DNA of 64,000 nt, taken from Streptomyces silvae. Its GTDB lineage: Bacteria; Actinomycetota; Actinomycetes; Streptomycetales; Streptomycetaceae. Below, piece by piece: positions 24,968-32,497 of the stretch. The position numbers were made by a program, and so were the translations under genes. The DNA lies in the NCBI RefSeq assembly GCF_016745505.1, contig NZ_JAERUC010000191.1:1-64000 (forward strand), given 5' to 3'. Position 1 is the first letter of the stretch. The number at the start of each line of letters is the position of its first letter. Under the pieces are notes generated by a model, which ran no database searches, was not told where the DNA came from, and saw only the letters and a list, made by a program, of their open reading frames with translations.

Positions 24968-26073
24968 TGGCCGACGAGCAGCACGAGTGGCTCGACGCGG
25001 ACGCGGCGGAGATGTTGCTCCGCGGCGAGCCCGTCGAGGCCGTCGACGATCACGCCAGGGCCGAGGCCCGCCGGCTGGAGGCCGCGCTGGGCGCGGTGCG
25101 GGTCCCGCGTCCCTCCGGCGACGAACTTCCGGGTGAGGCCGCCGTGCTGGCCGCCTTCCGTGAGGCGTCCCGGGGCGGGAAGCGGGCCGGAGCGGCAGGC
25201 CCCGCCGGGGCCGCCAGGCAGCAGGACGCCTTGCACACCGTACGGATCGGGGCGGCGCGCACGGCACCGCTGCGGCGCCCGCGCTGGACCCGCCCGCTGC
25301 GCTACGGCCTCGCCGTCTCGCTCGCCGGGTGCGCGCTCGGCGGGGTGGCGGTCGCCGGTACGGGCATGCTTCCGGCGCCGTTCGGCGGTGGCGGATCCCC
25401 GGCCCCTGCGGCGTCCGTCTCGGCGGCGGCGACCCCCGAGGAACTGGGCGCCGAACTGCCCGACGCCGGTGAGCCCCCCTCGCCGCTGCCCTCCACCTCG
25501 CCGGGCGCGTCCAGCTCCCCGTCGGCCACGGAGACCCCGGAGGGCGGGACGGCCGGGGGCGTGGGGCCGACCGGGCAGGACGGCGGAGGGGCGACGGACC
25601 GCGAGGACACCGGCCCGGACAGCGGCACCGGCTCCACCCAGGACGACACGGACGGCCGCGAGGTGCCCGGAGGGTCGTCGTCCCGGGCCGAGGTGCTCAA
25701 GAAGTCGATCAAGGCGTGCCGCGGCTACCGCGAGGACACCCTGAGCCGGGAGGAGAAGGCACGGCTCCTCGAACTGGCCGACGGGGAACGCAACCTGGAC
25801 CGCTTCTGCGACCGCCTCCTGGGCGCGGACGACGGTGACGGCCGCGACGACGGGGACGGCCAGGGCGACGGCGACGGCAAGGGGACCGACGGCGGGAGTG
25901 GCGGGGGCTCCCTGCCCTCGATCGTCTTCCGTGACCCGTCCGCGGAGAGCACGCGGGACGCCGGCTCGCGGGACGATGCCCCGCGGGACGGCGGTGCCCC
26001 GTCGCCGACGGCCGGCGCCTCGGCGGGATCGTTGTCCGGGCTCTCCTCCGGCCTCTCGTCTGTAACGCGCTGA
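24967..26073 (+). CDS. Single-span membrane protein coupled to ECF sigma factor, possible anti-sigma factor
   Basis: A 368-residue protein translated in overlap with the sigma factor before it. A ~100-residue helical cytoplasmic N-terminus (EWLDADAAEMLLRGEPVEAVDDHARAEARRLEAALGAV, read in parts) is followed by one membrane span near residue 115 (YGLAVSLAGCALGGVAVAG). Next come a long Pro/Ser/Gly/Asp-rich outside stalk and a small helical cap (LKKSIKACRGYREDTLSREEKARLLELADGE) with two cysteines. No zinc H-x3-C-x2-C anti-sigma motif is visible. The order cytoplasmic domain, span, outer domain and the coupling argue for a sensor/anti-sigma, but this is inference. A perfect terminator hairpin follows. 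Confidence 0.8.
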   Translation: MADEQHEWLDADAAEMLLRGEPVEAVDDHARAEARRLEAALGAVRVPRPSGDELPGEAAVLAAFREASRGGKRAGAAGPAGAARQQDALHTVRIGAARTAPLRRPRWTRPLRYGLAVSLAGCALGGVAVAGTGMLPAPFGGGGSPAPAASVSAAATPEELGAELPDAGEPPSPLPSTSPGASSSPSATETPEGGTAGGVGPTGQDGGGATDREDTGPDSGTGSTQDDTDGREVPGGSSSRAEVLKKSIKACRGYREDTLSREEKARLLELADGERNLDRFCDRLLGADDGDGRDDGDGQGDGDGKGTDGGSGGGSLPSIVFRDPSAESTRDAGSRDDAPRDGGAPSPTAGASAGSLSGLSSGLSSVTR

Positions 26074-26192
26074 CCTGCGCGAACGCGGCAGCTGTAACGT
26101 TCTTCGACCGTCCGGCGCAGTAGTGAGTGCCGACTGGTCATCGGCCGCGCAACGAGCCGGGGTTCCCCCCGTACCTTCGGCTCAGCGCATCC

Positions 26193-26238
26193 GGCGCGGG
26201 CGGGACACGTTCCCCCGGTCCCGCCCGCGCCCCTTTTT
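26193..26238. terminator. Intrinsic terminator, 14-bp perfect stem with T-tract
   Basis: GGCGCGGGCGGGAC (26193-26206) pairs perfectly with GTCCCGCCCGCGCC (26218-26231), with an 11-base loop, and is followed by CCTTTTT (26232-26238). This is the best classical intrinsic terminator of the window. It ends the sigma factor/membrane protein unit and, without a T-tract on that side, may also serve the convergent L,D-transpeptidase gene. Confidence 0.88.
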
Positions 26239-26250
26239 CGGTTGAACGCT

Positions 26251-27150
26251 CTACCAGTAAATGACGACCTTGTCGCCGTTCCGCACCTGGTCGAAGAGCG
26301 ACGCGATCTTCCCCTCGTCCCGCACGTTCACACAGCCGTGCGAGGCCCCGCTGTAACCGCGGGCCGCGAAGTCGGACGAGTAGTGCACGGCCTGGCCGCC
26401 GCTGAAGAACATCGCGTAGGGCATCGGGGAGTCGTAGAGCGTCGACACGTGGTGGCGGGACTTCCAGTACACCTCGAAGGTGCCCTCGCGGGTCGGGGTG
26501 TACTGCGAGCCGAACCGCACGTCCATCGACGAGACGACCCTGCCGTCGATCATCCAGGACAGCGTGCGGCTGTTCTTGCTGATGCAGAGCACCCGGCCCG
26601 TGAGGCAGCGGGCGTCGGGCTTCGCCACCGCCGGTGCGGGCGCCGGCGGATCGAGCTCCTTCGCCGTCGGCTTCCTGGTCATCGCGAGCAGCCGCTCCCA
26701 GGTCACGGTGTCGGTCCTGCCGGTGCGGGACAGGCCCCGCTTGCCCTGGAAGGACTGCACGGAGGCGACGGTCGCGGTGCCGTAGTACCCGGTGGGGCTG
26801 CGGTCGAAGTGGCCGATCTGGCGCAGCCGGGCCTGGAGCTCCCGTACCCTCCCGCTCCGGTCGCCGACGGACATCAGGGTGCGGGGCGCCGGGGAGGGGC
26901 TCGCGCTCGGGGTCCGTGAGGGGGTGGCCGAGGGGCTCGGGGTGCCGCCGCCCGGTTTGCCGTCGTCGGCGGAGGCCGACGCCGCGGGGCGGGCGGTCGC
27001 CACGGCCGGGGGAGCGGTGCTCCCCGCGGCGCCCGCGTCCTCGATCCTGCAGCCCGCCGTCAGCATGGCCAGCGCGAGTGCGCCGACGGCTGCCGCTGCC
27101 GCCGTGCGCACGCCCCGCGCGTGTCTGCCCGTCCGTGTGCGTCCCATCAT
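26251..27150 (-). CDS. L,D-transpeptidase lipoprotein with peptidoglycan-binding domain
   Basis: A 299-residue exported wall enzyme. The N-terminus has a signal peptide with lipobox L-T-A-G-C (Cys near residue 33), then a Pro/Ser linker. A peptidoglycan-binding domain follows (SVGDRSGRVRELQARLRQIGHFDR and VQSFQGKRGLSRTGR, about residues 95-155), then a YkuD catalytic domain ending with HYSSDFAARGYSGASHGCVNV, where the S-H-G-C cysteine is the nucleophile. It should form 3-3 crosslinks or attach proteins to peptidoglycan. The ATG at 27150 (tandem ATG at 27147) has GGGGG just upstream; 27252 is an in-frame alternative that would mask the signal peptide. Confidence 0.92.
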   Translation of the reverse strand: MMGRTRTGRHARGVRTAAAAAVGALALAMLTAGCRIEDAGAAGSTAPPAVATARPAASASADDGKPGGGTPSPSATPSRTPSASPSPAPRTLMSVGDRSGRVRELQARLRQIGHFDRSPTGYYGTATVASVQSFQGKRGLSRTGRTDTVTWERLLAMTRKPTAKELDPPAPAPAVAKPDARCLTGRVLCISKNSRTLSWMIDGRVVSSMDVRFGSQYTPTREGTFEVYWKSRHHVSTLYDSPMPYAMFFSGGQAVHYSSDFAARGYSGASHGCVNVRDEGKIASLFDQVRNGDKVVIYW

Positions 27151-27449
27151 CGGCCCCCTGGCTCGCCCGTCGCCGCCCGGTCGCGCGTGACCCGTCACAT
27201 GACCCGTCGTACGACCTGTCACATGGCCCGTCCCGCGGTACGGATATCTCATGGGACGGATTCCCGTCCTGCCCGGTTGCCGAATCGTGCGCATGATGGG
27301 AGACACGTGTCCGGGCGCCCGGACGCGCGCTGTGAGCAAGGTCCCAGCGCAGGGCCCCCGCAGGCCGTGGCGCTCGCCGCTAAAGTCCGTCGCGACGCTT
27401 GTTACCGATAAGTAGCTTGAATGAAGTAGCTGAACGGGAGGCACAGCAG
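27151..27449. other. Divergent intergenic region between L,D-transpeptidase and mutase genes
   Basis: A 299-bp gap without a supported gene. Next to the transpeptidase is a degenerate repeat around GTCACATG (27195-27202 and 27219-27226). Near the mutase, AAGTAGCT occurs twice as a direct repeat 14 bp apart (27410-27417 and 27424-27431), close to TTACCGATAA. These could be operator half-sites, but I cannot name the regulator. Confidence 0.4.
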
Positions 27450-29039
27450 ATGACGCGTGAGTCCGAGTCGGGACTGCCCATCGAGCCGGTCTACGGGCCG
27501 GAGGCACTCGACGGCTGGCGGCCCGAGGAGAAGCTGGGCGACCCGGGCGCCTATCCCTTCACACGCGGTGTCTACCCGACGATGTACACGGGCCGGCCCT
27601 GGACGATGCGGCAGTACGCGGGATTCGGCACCGCCACCGAGTCCAACGCCCGCTACAAGCAGCTGATCGCCAACGGCACGGCCGGTCTCTCCGTCGCCTT
27701 CGACCTGCCCACCCAGATGGGCCACGACTCGGACGCCCCCATCGCCTCCGGTGAGGTCGGCAAGGTCGGTGTGGCGATCGACTCGATCGACGACATGCGC
27801 GTCCTCTTCGGCGGGATCCCGCTGGGCGAGGTCTCCACCTCGATGACGATCAACGCCCCCGCCGCGCTCCTCCTGCTCCTCTACCAACTGGTCGCGGAGG
27901 AGCAGGGCGTCCCGGCGGACCGGCTGACCGGCACCATCCAGAACGACGTGCTCAAGGAGTACATCGCCCGGGGCACGTACATCTTCCCGCCCAAGCCCTC
28001 GCTCCGGCTGATCGCCGACATCTTCAAGTACTGCAAGGCCGAGATCCCGAAGTGGAACACCATCTCGATCTCCGGCTACCACATGGCGGAGGCCGGCGCC
28101 TCGCCCGCGCAGGAGATCGCGTTCACCCTCGCGGACGGCATCGAGTACGTCCGTACCGCCATCGCGGCCGGCATGGACGTGGACGACTTCGCGCCCCGGC
28201 TCTCCTTCTTCTTCGTCGCCCGTACGACGATCCTGGAGGAGGTCGCCAAGTTCCGTGCCGCGCGCCGGATCTGGGCGAAGGTGATGCGGGAGGAGTTCGG
28301 GGCGAAGAACCCCAAGTCCCTGATGCTGCGCTTCCACACCCAGACCGCCGGGGTCCAGCTGACCGCCCAGCAGCCCGAGGTCAACCTGGTCCGGGTGGCC
28401 GTGCAGGGCCTGGGCGCGGTCCTGGGCGGCACGCAGTCGCTGCACACCAACTCCTTCGACGAGGCCATCGCCCTGCCGACGGACAAGTCGGCCCGCCTCG
28501 CACTGCGCACCCAGCAGGTCCTGGCGTACGAGACGGACGTGACGGCCACCGTCGACCCCTTCGCGGGCAGTTACGTCGTGGAGAAGATGACCGACGACGT
28601 CGAGGCGGCCGCCCTGGAGCTGATGCGCAAGGTCGAGGACATGGGCGGTGCGGTCGAGGCCATCGAACGCGGCTTCCAGAAGGGCGAGATCGAGCGCAGC
28701 GCGTACCGCGTCGCGCAGGAGACGGACAGCGGTGAGCGGGTCGTCGTCGGCGTCAACCGCTTCCGCCTGGACGAGGAGGAGCCGTACGAGCCCCTCCGCG
28801 TCGACCCGGCGATCGAGGCGCAGCAGGCCGCCCGCCTGGCGAAGCTCCGCGCCGAACGCGACCAGGGGGCGGTGGACGCCGCGCTCGCGGAGCTGAAGAA
28901 GGCGGCGGAGAGCGACGCGGGCACGGCCAACGTGCTCTACCCGATGAAGGACGCGCTGCGGGCCCGGGCGACGGTGGGCGAGGTCTGCGACGCGCTGCGG
29001 GAGGTCTGGGGCGCGTACGTCCCGACGGACGCATTCTGA
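27450..29039 (+). CDS. Methylmalonyl-CoA mutase family, large catalytic chain only
   Basis: A 529-residue TIM-barrel chain of a B12-dependent acyl-CoA mutase. It ends where the barrel and linker end; the ~130-residue B12-binding domain (D-x-H-x2-G) of full-length MutB is missing, so it must pair with a separate small subunit that is not in this window. RGVYPTMYTGRPWTMRQYAGF and KEYIARGTYIFPPKPS retain Tyr and Arg at the places where methylmalonyl-CoA mutase differs from isobutyryl-CoA mutase (Phe and Gln). QTAGVQLTAQQPEVNLVRVA and GGTQSLHTNSFDEAIALPT are family blocks. The ATG at 27450 has GGGAGG nine bases upstream. It is likely monocistronic. Confidence 0.93.
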   Translation: MTRESESGLPIEPVYGPEALDGWRPEEKLGDPGAYPFTRGVYPTMYTGRPWTMRQYAGFGTATESNARYKQLIANGTAGLSVAFDLPTQMGHDSDAPIASGEVGKVGVAIDSIDDMRVLFGGIPLGEVSTSMTINAPAALLLLLYQLVAEEQGVPADRLTGTIQNDVLKEYIARGTYIFPPKPSLRLIADIFKYCKAEIPKWNTISISGYHMAEAGASPAQEIAFTLADGIEYVRTAIAAGMDVDDFAPRLSFFFVARTTILEEVAKFRAARRIWAKVMREEFGAKNPKSLMLRFHTQTAGVQLTAQQPEVNLVRVAVQGLGAVLGGTQSLHTNSFDEAIALPTDKSARLALRTQQVLAYETDVTATVDPFAGSYVVEKMTDDVEAAALELMRKVEDMGGAVEAIERGFQKGEIERSAYRVAQETDSGERVVVGVNRFRLDEEEPYEPLRVDPAIEAQQAARLAKLRAERDQGAVDAALAELKKAAESDAGTANVLYPMKDALRARATVGEVCDALREVWGAYVPTDAF

Positions 29040-29123
29040 GCGGCAGGTCCCGCCGCCGCGTCCTGGCTTCCGCGATGTGAACCACCTGGACGGAGTGTCG
29101 TACCCGCGTGCGACACTCCGTTC

Positions 29124-29777
29124 ATGCTAGGTGTCACCGATCTCCCGACCTATCTCGCCGGCCTGGTGCTGATCATTCTGCTGCCCGGTCCGAACTCGCT
29201 GTACGTGCTCTCCGTCGCCGCCCGGCGCGGGGTGCGCACCGGTTATGTGGCCGCTGCCGGGGTGTGGACCGGGGACACGGTCCTGATGACGCTGTCGGCG
29301 CTGGGCGCCGCGTCCCTGCTGCAGACGACGCCGCTGCTGTTCGCCGTCGTCAAGTACGCGGGCGCGGGCTATCTGACCTGGCTGGCGATCGGGATGATGC
29401 GGGCGGCCGTGTCGATGTGGCGTGAGCGGCACCGGCGGGTGGCCGAGCTGTCGGAGGAGAGCGGGACGTCCGGGGCGGCGACGGAACACCCCTACCGGCG
29501 GGCGCTCGTGGTCAGCCTGTTCAACCCGAAGGCGATCCTGTTCCTGATCTCCTTCTTCGTGCAGTTCGTCGACCCCGGGTACGCCTACCCGGCGCTCTCC
29601 TTCCTGCTGCTGGGCACGCTGCTCCAGATCGGCAGCTTCCTCTACCTCTCGACGCTCATATTCGGCGGCACCCGCCTGGCCACCGCCTTCCGCCGCCGCA
29701 AGCGGCTCTCGGCGGGGGCCACTTCGGCGGCGGGTGTGCTGTTCCTCGGGTTCGCGGCGAAGCTGTCGCTCAGCTGA
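29124..29777 (+). CDS. LysE/RhtB family amino-acid exporter
   Basis: A 217-residue inner-membrane exporter of the LysE/LeuE type with about six helices. Family blocks are LVLIILLPGPNSLYVLSVAARRGVR at the start (the conserved P-G-P-N), WTGDTVLMTLSALGAASLL, and the central FNPKAILFLISFFVQFVDP. Substrates of such proteins are basic or neutral amino acids and related metabolites; I cannot narrow it here. An acidic/Glu-rich loop separates the halves (RVAELSEESGTSGAATEH). It converges on the MarR-type gene with 14 bases between the stop codons. Confidence 0.93.
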   Translation: MLGVTDLPTYLAGLVLIILLPGPNSLYVLSVAARRGVRTGYVAAAGVWTGDTVLMTLSALGAASLLQTTPLLFAVVKYAGAGYLTWLAIGMMRAAVSMWRERHRRVAELSEESGTSGAATEHPYRRALVVSLFNPKAILFLISFFVQFVDPGYAYPALSFLLLGTLLQIGSFLYLSTLIFGGTRLATAFRRRKRLSAGATSAAGVLFLGFAAKLSLS

Positions 29778-29791
29778 GGAGCCCGGCTCCC

Positions 29792-30250
29792 CTAGTGGTG
29801 CCAGGCCGTGCCGCCGACGTTGTGGATCATGCGCTGGAGGACCTTGAGCGCGGCGACGTACTCCTCGTCGGGGATTCCGGTGTGGATGTCGGCGATCGCC
29901 CTGCCTACCCGCTCCGCCGCCTCGGCGCGCAGCGCGTGTCCCTCGGGGGTCATCCGCAGGCGGGTGGTGGGGTCCTCGGTGACCAGGCCCCGGGCGATGA
30001 GGCCGTCGATCTCGGGCTCCAGGGAGTCGCCGACGTTCAGGTAGCCGCGGAGCATCGCGACCACCTCGGCGCGCGGGCGGCCCTGTTCGTCCGCCTCGGT
30101 GAGCTGGTTGAGGACCCACCAGGGGGGCTGGGTCAGGTTGTGTTCGGCCAGTGCGGCCCTGATGTGGGTCACGGTCGCGTCGGAGGCCGCCCAGCTCCAG
30201 TAGCCGATGGGCTGCCGTGCCAGTCCCGCGTCGTCATGTGAGTAGTCCAT
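29792..30250 (-). CDS. MarR-family transcriptional regulator
   Basis: A 152-residue winged-helix protein of the MarR class. The sequence runs from a variable N-terminus (YWSWAASDATVTHIRAALAEHNLTQPPWWVLNQL) into the wing region EIDGLIARGLVTEDPTTRLRMTPEGHAL and a dimerising C-terminal helix. Members usually repress transport or stress genes and release DNA on binding phenolic compounds. Candidate targets are the convergent LysE exporter, or the FAD monooxygenase 18 bases upstream on the same strand, with which it may share a transcript. Confidence 0.85.
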   Translation of the reverse strand: MDYSHDDAGLARQPIGYWSWAASDATVTHIRAALAEHNLTQPPWWVLNQLTEADEQGRPRAEVVAMLRGYLNVGDSLEPEIDGLIARGLVTEDPTTRLRMTPEGHALRAEAAERVGRAIADIHTGIPDEEYVAALKVLQRMIHNVGGTAWHH

Positions 30251-30268
30251 GCCCTGGACCGTAAAACC

Positions 30269-31693
30269 TCAAGCGAAGTCGAGGTCAAGGCCCAGGGGTC
30301 GTGCGTACTCCGCGAGCCCCGTGGTGTCCTCGCCCGCCCAGCCGATGTAGCCGTCGGGCCGGACCAGGAACAGGCCCTTGCCGTACGCCCCGCCCGCCTC
30401 CGTGCGGAAGGTCCGCAGCAGGGCGCCGTCGTGTGCGGGAAGCCGGGCGTCCGTACCGACCGCGAGCAGCGTGAAGTGCGGCCCCCGGAAGACGTCGAAG
30501 AGCCGGCCCGCCTCGCCCGCGGGGCCGTCCGGGGCCCGGTCTCCGGCCTCCAGGAGGCCGGCCCGGCCGGATGCCAGCGGGCCTTCGCGGTAGCCGAGGC
30601 CCAACTGCTGGGCCGCGGTGCCGCGTTCCTGTTCGCCCCGGTGGATGCGGGTCGAGAGGCCCAGCATCTCGGCGGCTACGGGGCGGCGTTCCTGCTCGTA
30701 CGTCTCCAGCAGGGCGGCGGGTGCGCCGTGCAGCAGCACCTGGCCGAGCTTCCAGCCCAGGTTGTAGGCGTCCTGCACGCTCGTGTTCAGCCCCTGGCCG
30801 CCGGCCGGGGAGTGGATGTGCGCGGCATCGCCCGCGAGGAGGACCCGGCCGTCGCGGAACCGGCCGGCCAGTGCGGCGCGCGGCCGGAAGTCCGACGACC
30901 AGCGCACCTCGGTGACGTCGTCCTCGCCCAGGTGGGTGCGGGCGGCGACCACGGCCCGTACGCCCTCCGGTGTGGTGTCGGGTGCCCCCTCCTTGAACTG
31001 GGCGACCAGCTGGAAGTCCGGGGTGCCGGGCAGCGGGCAGAGCGTGAGCATGCCGGCCTCGCCCAGGAAGATGTGCCAGTCGTCCCGGTCGAGGGCCGTC
31101 CCCGCGATCCGTACGTCGGCCACCAGCGTGGGCGAGGGGTCCACGGTCTCGCCCTCCATCGTGATCCCGAGCGCACGCCGGACCGTGGAGCGCCCGCCGT
31201 CCGCCGCGACCAGGTAGGAGGCGCGCACCTCGCCGGTGGTGAGCCGTGCGGTGACCCCGCCGGCGTCCTGCGAGAGACCCGTGAGGGCCGCCGAGAAGCG
31301 GACGTCGCCGCCCAGTTCGCGCAGACGGGCGAGCAGGATCTCCTGGGTGCGCCACTGCGGCATCATCCAGGGCTCCCCGTACGGCTCGGCCTCGGTGGGC
31401 GCCGCGCGCCGGAACAGGTCGTACGCGCCTTGGCGCTCGCCGTCCTTCCAGGTCATCCCCACCGGTGCGGGGCCGCCGTGCTCCCGCACCGCGCCGCCCA
31501 CCCCGAGGTCGTCGAACACCTCCCGGGTGCGCGGCTGGATGCCCTTGCCGCGCGAGCCGGGGAAGAGCGAGGGGGCCTGCTCGACGACGAGCGCGGGCAC
31601 TCCGCGACGGGCGAGGTCGCAGGCCAGGGCGAGGCCGCAGGGGCCCGCGCCGACGATCAGGACCGAGGTTTCCTTAACGCCGTTAAGTTCCAT
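30269..31693 (-). CDS. FAD-dependent aromatic monooxygenase (PheA/TfdB type)
   Basis: A 474-residue class A flavoprotein hydroxylase. Visible FAD motifs are VLIVGAGPCGLALACDLARRG (GxGxxG), DG motif YLVAADGGRSTVRRALG near residue 160, and GD motif VLLAGDAAHIHSPAGGQGLNTSVQDAYNLGWKL near 280, read in two parts. SRGKGIQPRTREVFDDLG is the ring-hydroxylase signature, and the C-terminal thioredoxin-like lid is present. It probably hydroxylates or inactivates a polyketide or phenolic antibiotic. It is divergent from a TetR repressor, and a palindromic operator copy lies inside its first codons, so it should be repressed by that neighbour. Confidence 0.92.
   Translation of the reverse strand: MELNGVKETSVLIVGAGPCGLALACDLARRGVPALVVEQAPSLFPGSRGKGIQPRTREVFDDLGVGGAVREHGGPAPVGMTWKDGERQGAYDLFRRAAPTEAEPYGEPWMMPQWRTQEILLARLRELGGDVRFSAALTGLSQDAGGVTARLTTGEVRASYLVAADGGRSTVRRALGITMEGETVDPSPTLVADVRIAGTALDRDDWHIFLGEAGMLTLCPLPGTPDFQLVAQFKEGAPDTTPEGVRAVVAARTHLGEDDVTEVRWSSDFRPRAALAGRFRDGRVLLAGDAAHIHSPAGGQGLNTSVQDAYNLGWKLGQVLLHGAPAALLETYEQERRPVAAEMLGLSTRIHRGEQERGTAAQQLGLGYREGPLASGRAGLLEAGDRAPDGPAGEAGRLFDVFRGPHFTLLAVGTDARLPAHDGALLRTFRTEAGGAYGKGLFLVRPDGYIGWAGEDTTGLAEYARPLGLDLDFA
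31673..31687. promoter_or_regulatory. Palindromic operator copy 1 (CTTAACG-C-CGTTAAG)
   Basis: A perfect 15-bp palindrome within codons 3-7 of the monooxygenase gene. A near-copy lies 36 bp away at 31709-31723. Its position between divergent monooxygenase and TetR genes makes it the probable TetR binding site; binding here would block early elongation or initiation of the monooxygenase. Confidence 0.75.
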
Positions 31694-31708
31694 GATTCGG
31701 AGTGTGCG

Positions 31709-31723
31709 CTTAACGCTGTTAAA
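31709..31723. promoter_or_regulatory. Palindromic operator copy 2 (CTTAACG-C-TGTTAAA)
   Basis: A near-perfect copy of the palindrome at 31673, centred 36 bp from it. It overlaps TAAATT (31720-31725), a -10-like box whose 3' end lies six bases before the GTG of the TetR gene, so it would also autoregulate a leaderless tetR transcript. On the other strand TTGACA (31730-31725) could be the monooxygenase -35 box next to it. Confidence 0.7.
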
Positions 31724-31731
31724 TTGTCAAG

Positions 31732-32376
31732 GTGGGTACGACGAAGATCGACCGGGCGCGTGTCGCGGACGCCGCGCTGGAGCTGCTGAAGGAGGTGGGC
31801 CTCGACGGGCTGACCCTGCGCGCCATCGCCAGGGAGCTGGACGTCAAGGCGCCCGCCCTCTACTGGCACTTCAAGGACAAGCAGGCGCTGCTCGACGAGA
31901 TGGCCACGGTGATGTACCGCCGGATGCTGTCGGAGGACCTGCCCGGCCCGACGCCCGAGACCTGGCAGCAGCAGATGGTCACGTACCAGAGCGTGCTGCG
32001 CCGCGCGCTGCTGCGCTACCGCGACGGCGCCCGGGTCTACACCGGCGCGCGGTTCACCGGCACCGACCACGCCGACGGCCTGGAGGCCCACCTCCGCACG
32101 ATGGTCGGCGCCGGGTTCGAGCTCCGGCAGGCCGTCCGCGCCGGCACCACCGCCAACGCGTACACGCTGGGCTTCGTCACCGAGGAACAGGGCGTCCAGC
32201 CCATGCCGGACGAGCGCCGGGAGGGGTACGACATCGGGGAGCGGGCCGCGCGTCTGGAGCGCTACCCCCTCGCGGCGGCCGCCGGCGCCGAGATCTTCAC
32301 CCACTACGACGAACGCTTCGAGGACGGCCTGTGGATCGTCGTCGCGGGCATCGAGGCACGGTACGGCGTGACCTGA
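31732..32376 (+). CDS. TetR-family repressor with TetR_C_1-type ligand domain
   Basis: A 214-residue repressor resembling tetracycline repressor proper. The N-terminal helix-turn-helix is IDRARVADAALELLKEVGLDGLTLRAIARELDVKAPALYWHFKDKQALLDEM, read in parts, and the C-terminal domain has the TetR_C pattern (GARFTGTDHADGLEAHLRTM). The GTG at 31732 lies six bases after a TAAATT box, so the mRNA is probably leaderless. It is divergent from the FAD monooxygenase, the usual repressor/drug-modifying enzyme layout; the inducer is presumably the enzyme's aromatic substrate. Confidence 0.93.
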   Translation: MGTTKIDRARVADAALELLKEVGLDGLTLRAIARELDVKAPALYWHFKDKQALLDEMATVMYRRMLSEDLPGPTPETWQQQMVTYQSVLRRALLRYRDGARVYTGARFTGTDHADGLEAHLRTMVGAGFELRQAVRAGTTANAYTLGFVTEEQGVQPMPDERREGYDIGERAARLERYPLAAAAGAEIFTHYDERFEDGLWIVVAGIEARYGVT

Positions 32377-32389
32377 GGTCTCCGGCACG

Positions 32390-32466
32390 GGTCACCCCCG
32401 CGACGCCCAGAGTTCACCGTTCGTCGGGCCGGGCGACACCCTCCCCTCCCTCCGCGTCACTAGCGT
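32390..32466 (+). promoter_or_regulatory. PHO-box-like promoter of the GT2/polysialyltransferase operon
   Basis: Two 11-nt repeat units, GGTCACCCCCG (32390-32400) and GTTCACCGTTC (32412-32422), lie in the same phase with one weak unit between them. The second unit starts exactly 49 bases before TAGCGT (32461-32466), a -10-like box. The units match the Streptomyces PhoP direct-repeat consensus G(G/T)TCAYYY. No good -35 box is seen, which fits an activator-dependent promoter. Confidence 0.6.
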
Positions 32467-32497
32467 GTGCGGACCATGATCGAAGGTGAGGGCCCGC

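Noticed and set aside
32475..32497. Small upstream ATG frame in the leader of the first GT2 gene
   Set aside because: The ATG at 32475 is out of frame with the glycosyltransferase, and no conserved product or ribosome site supports it.
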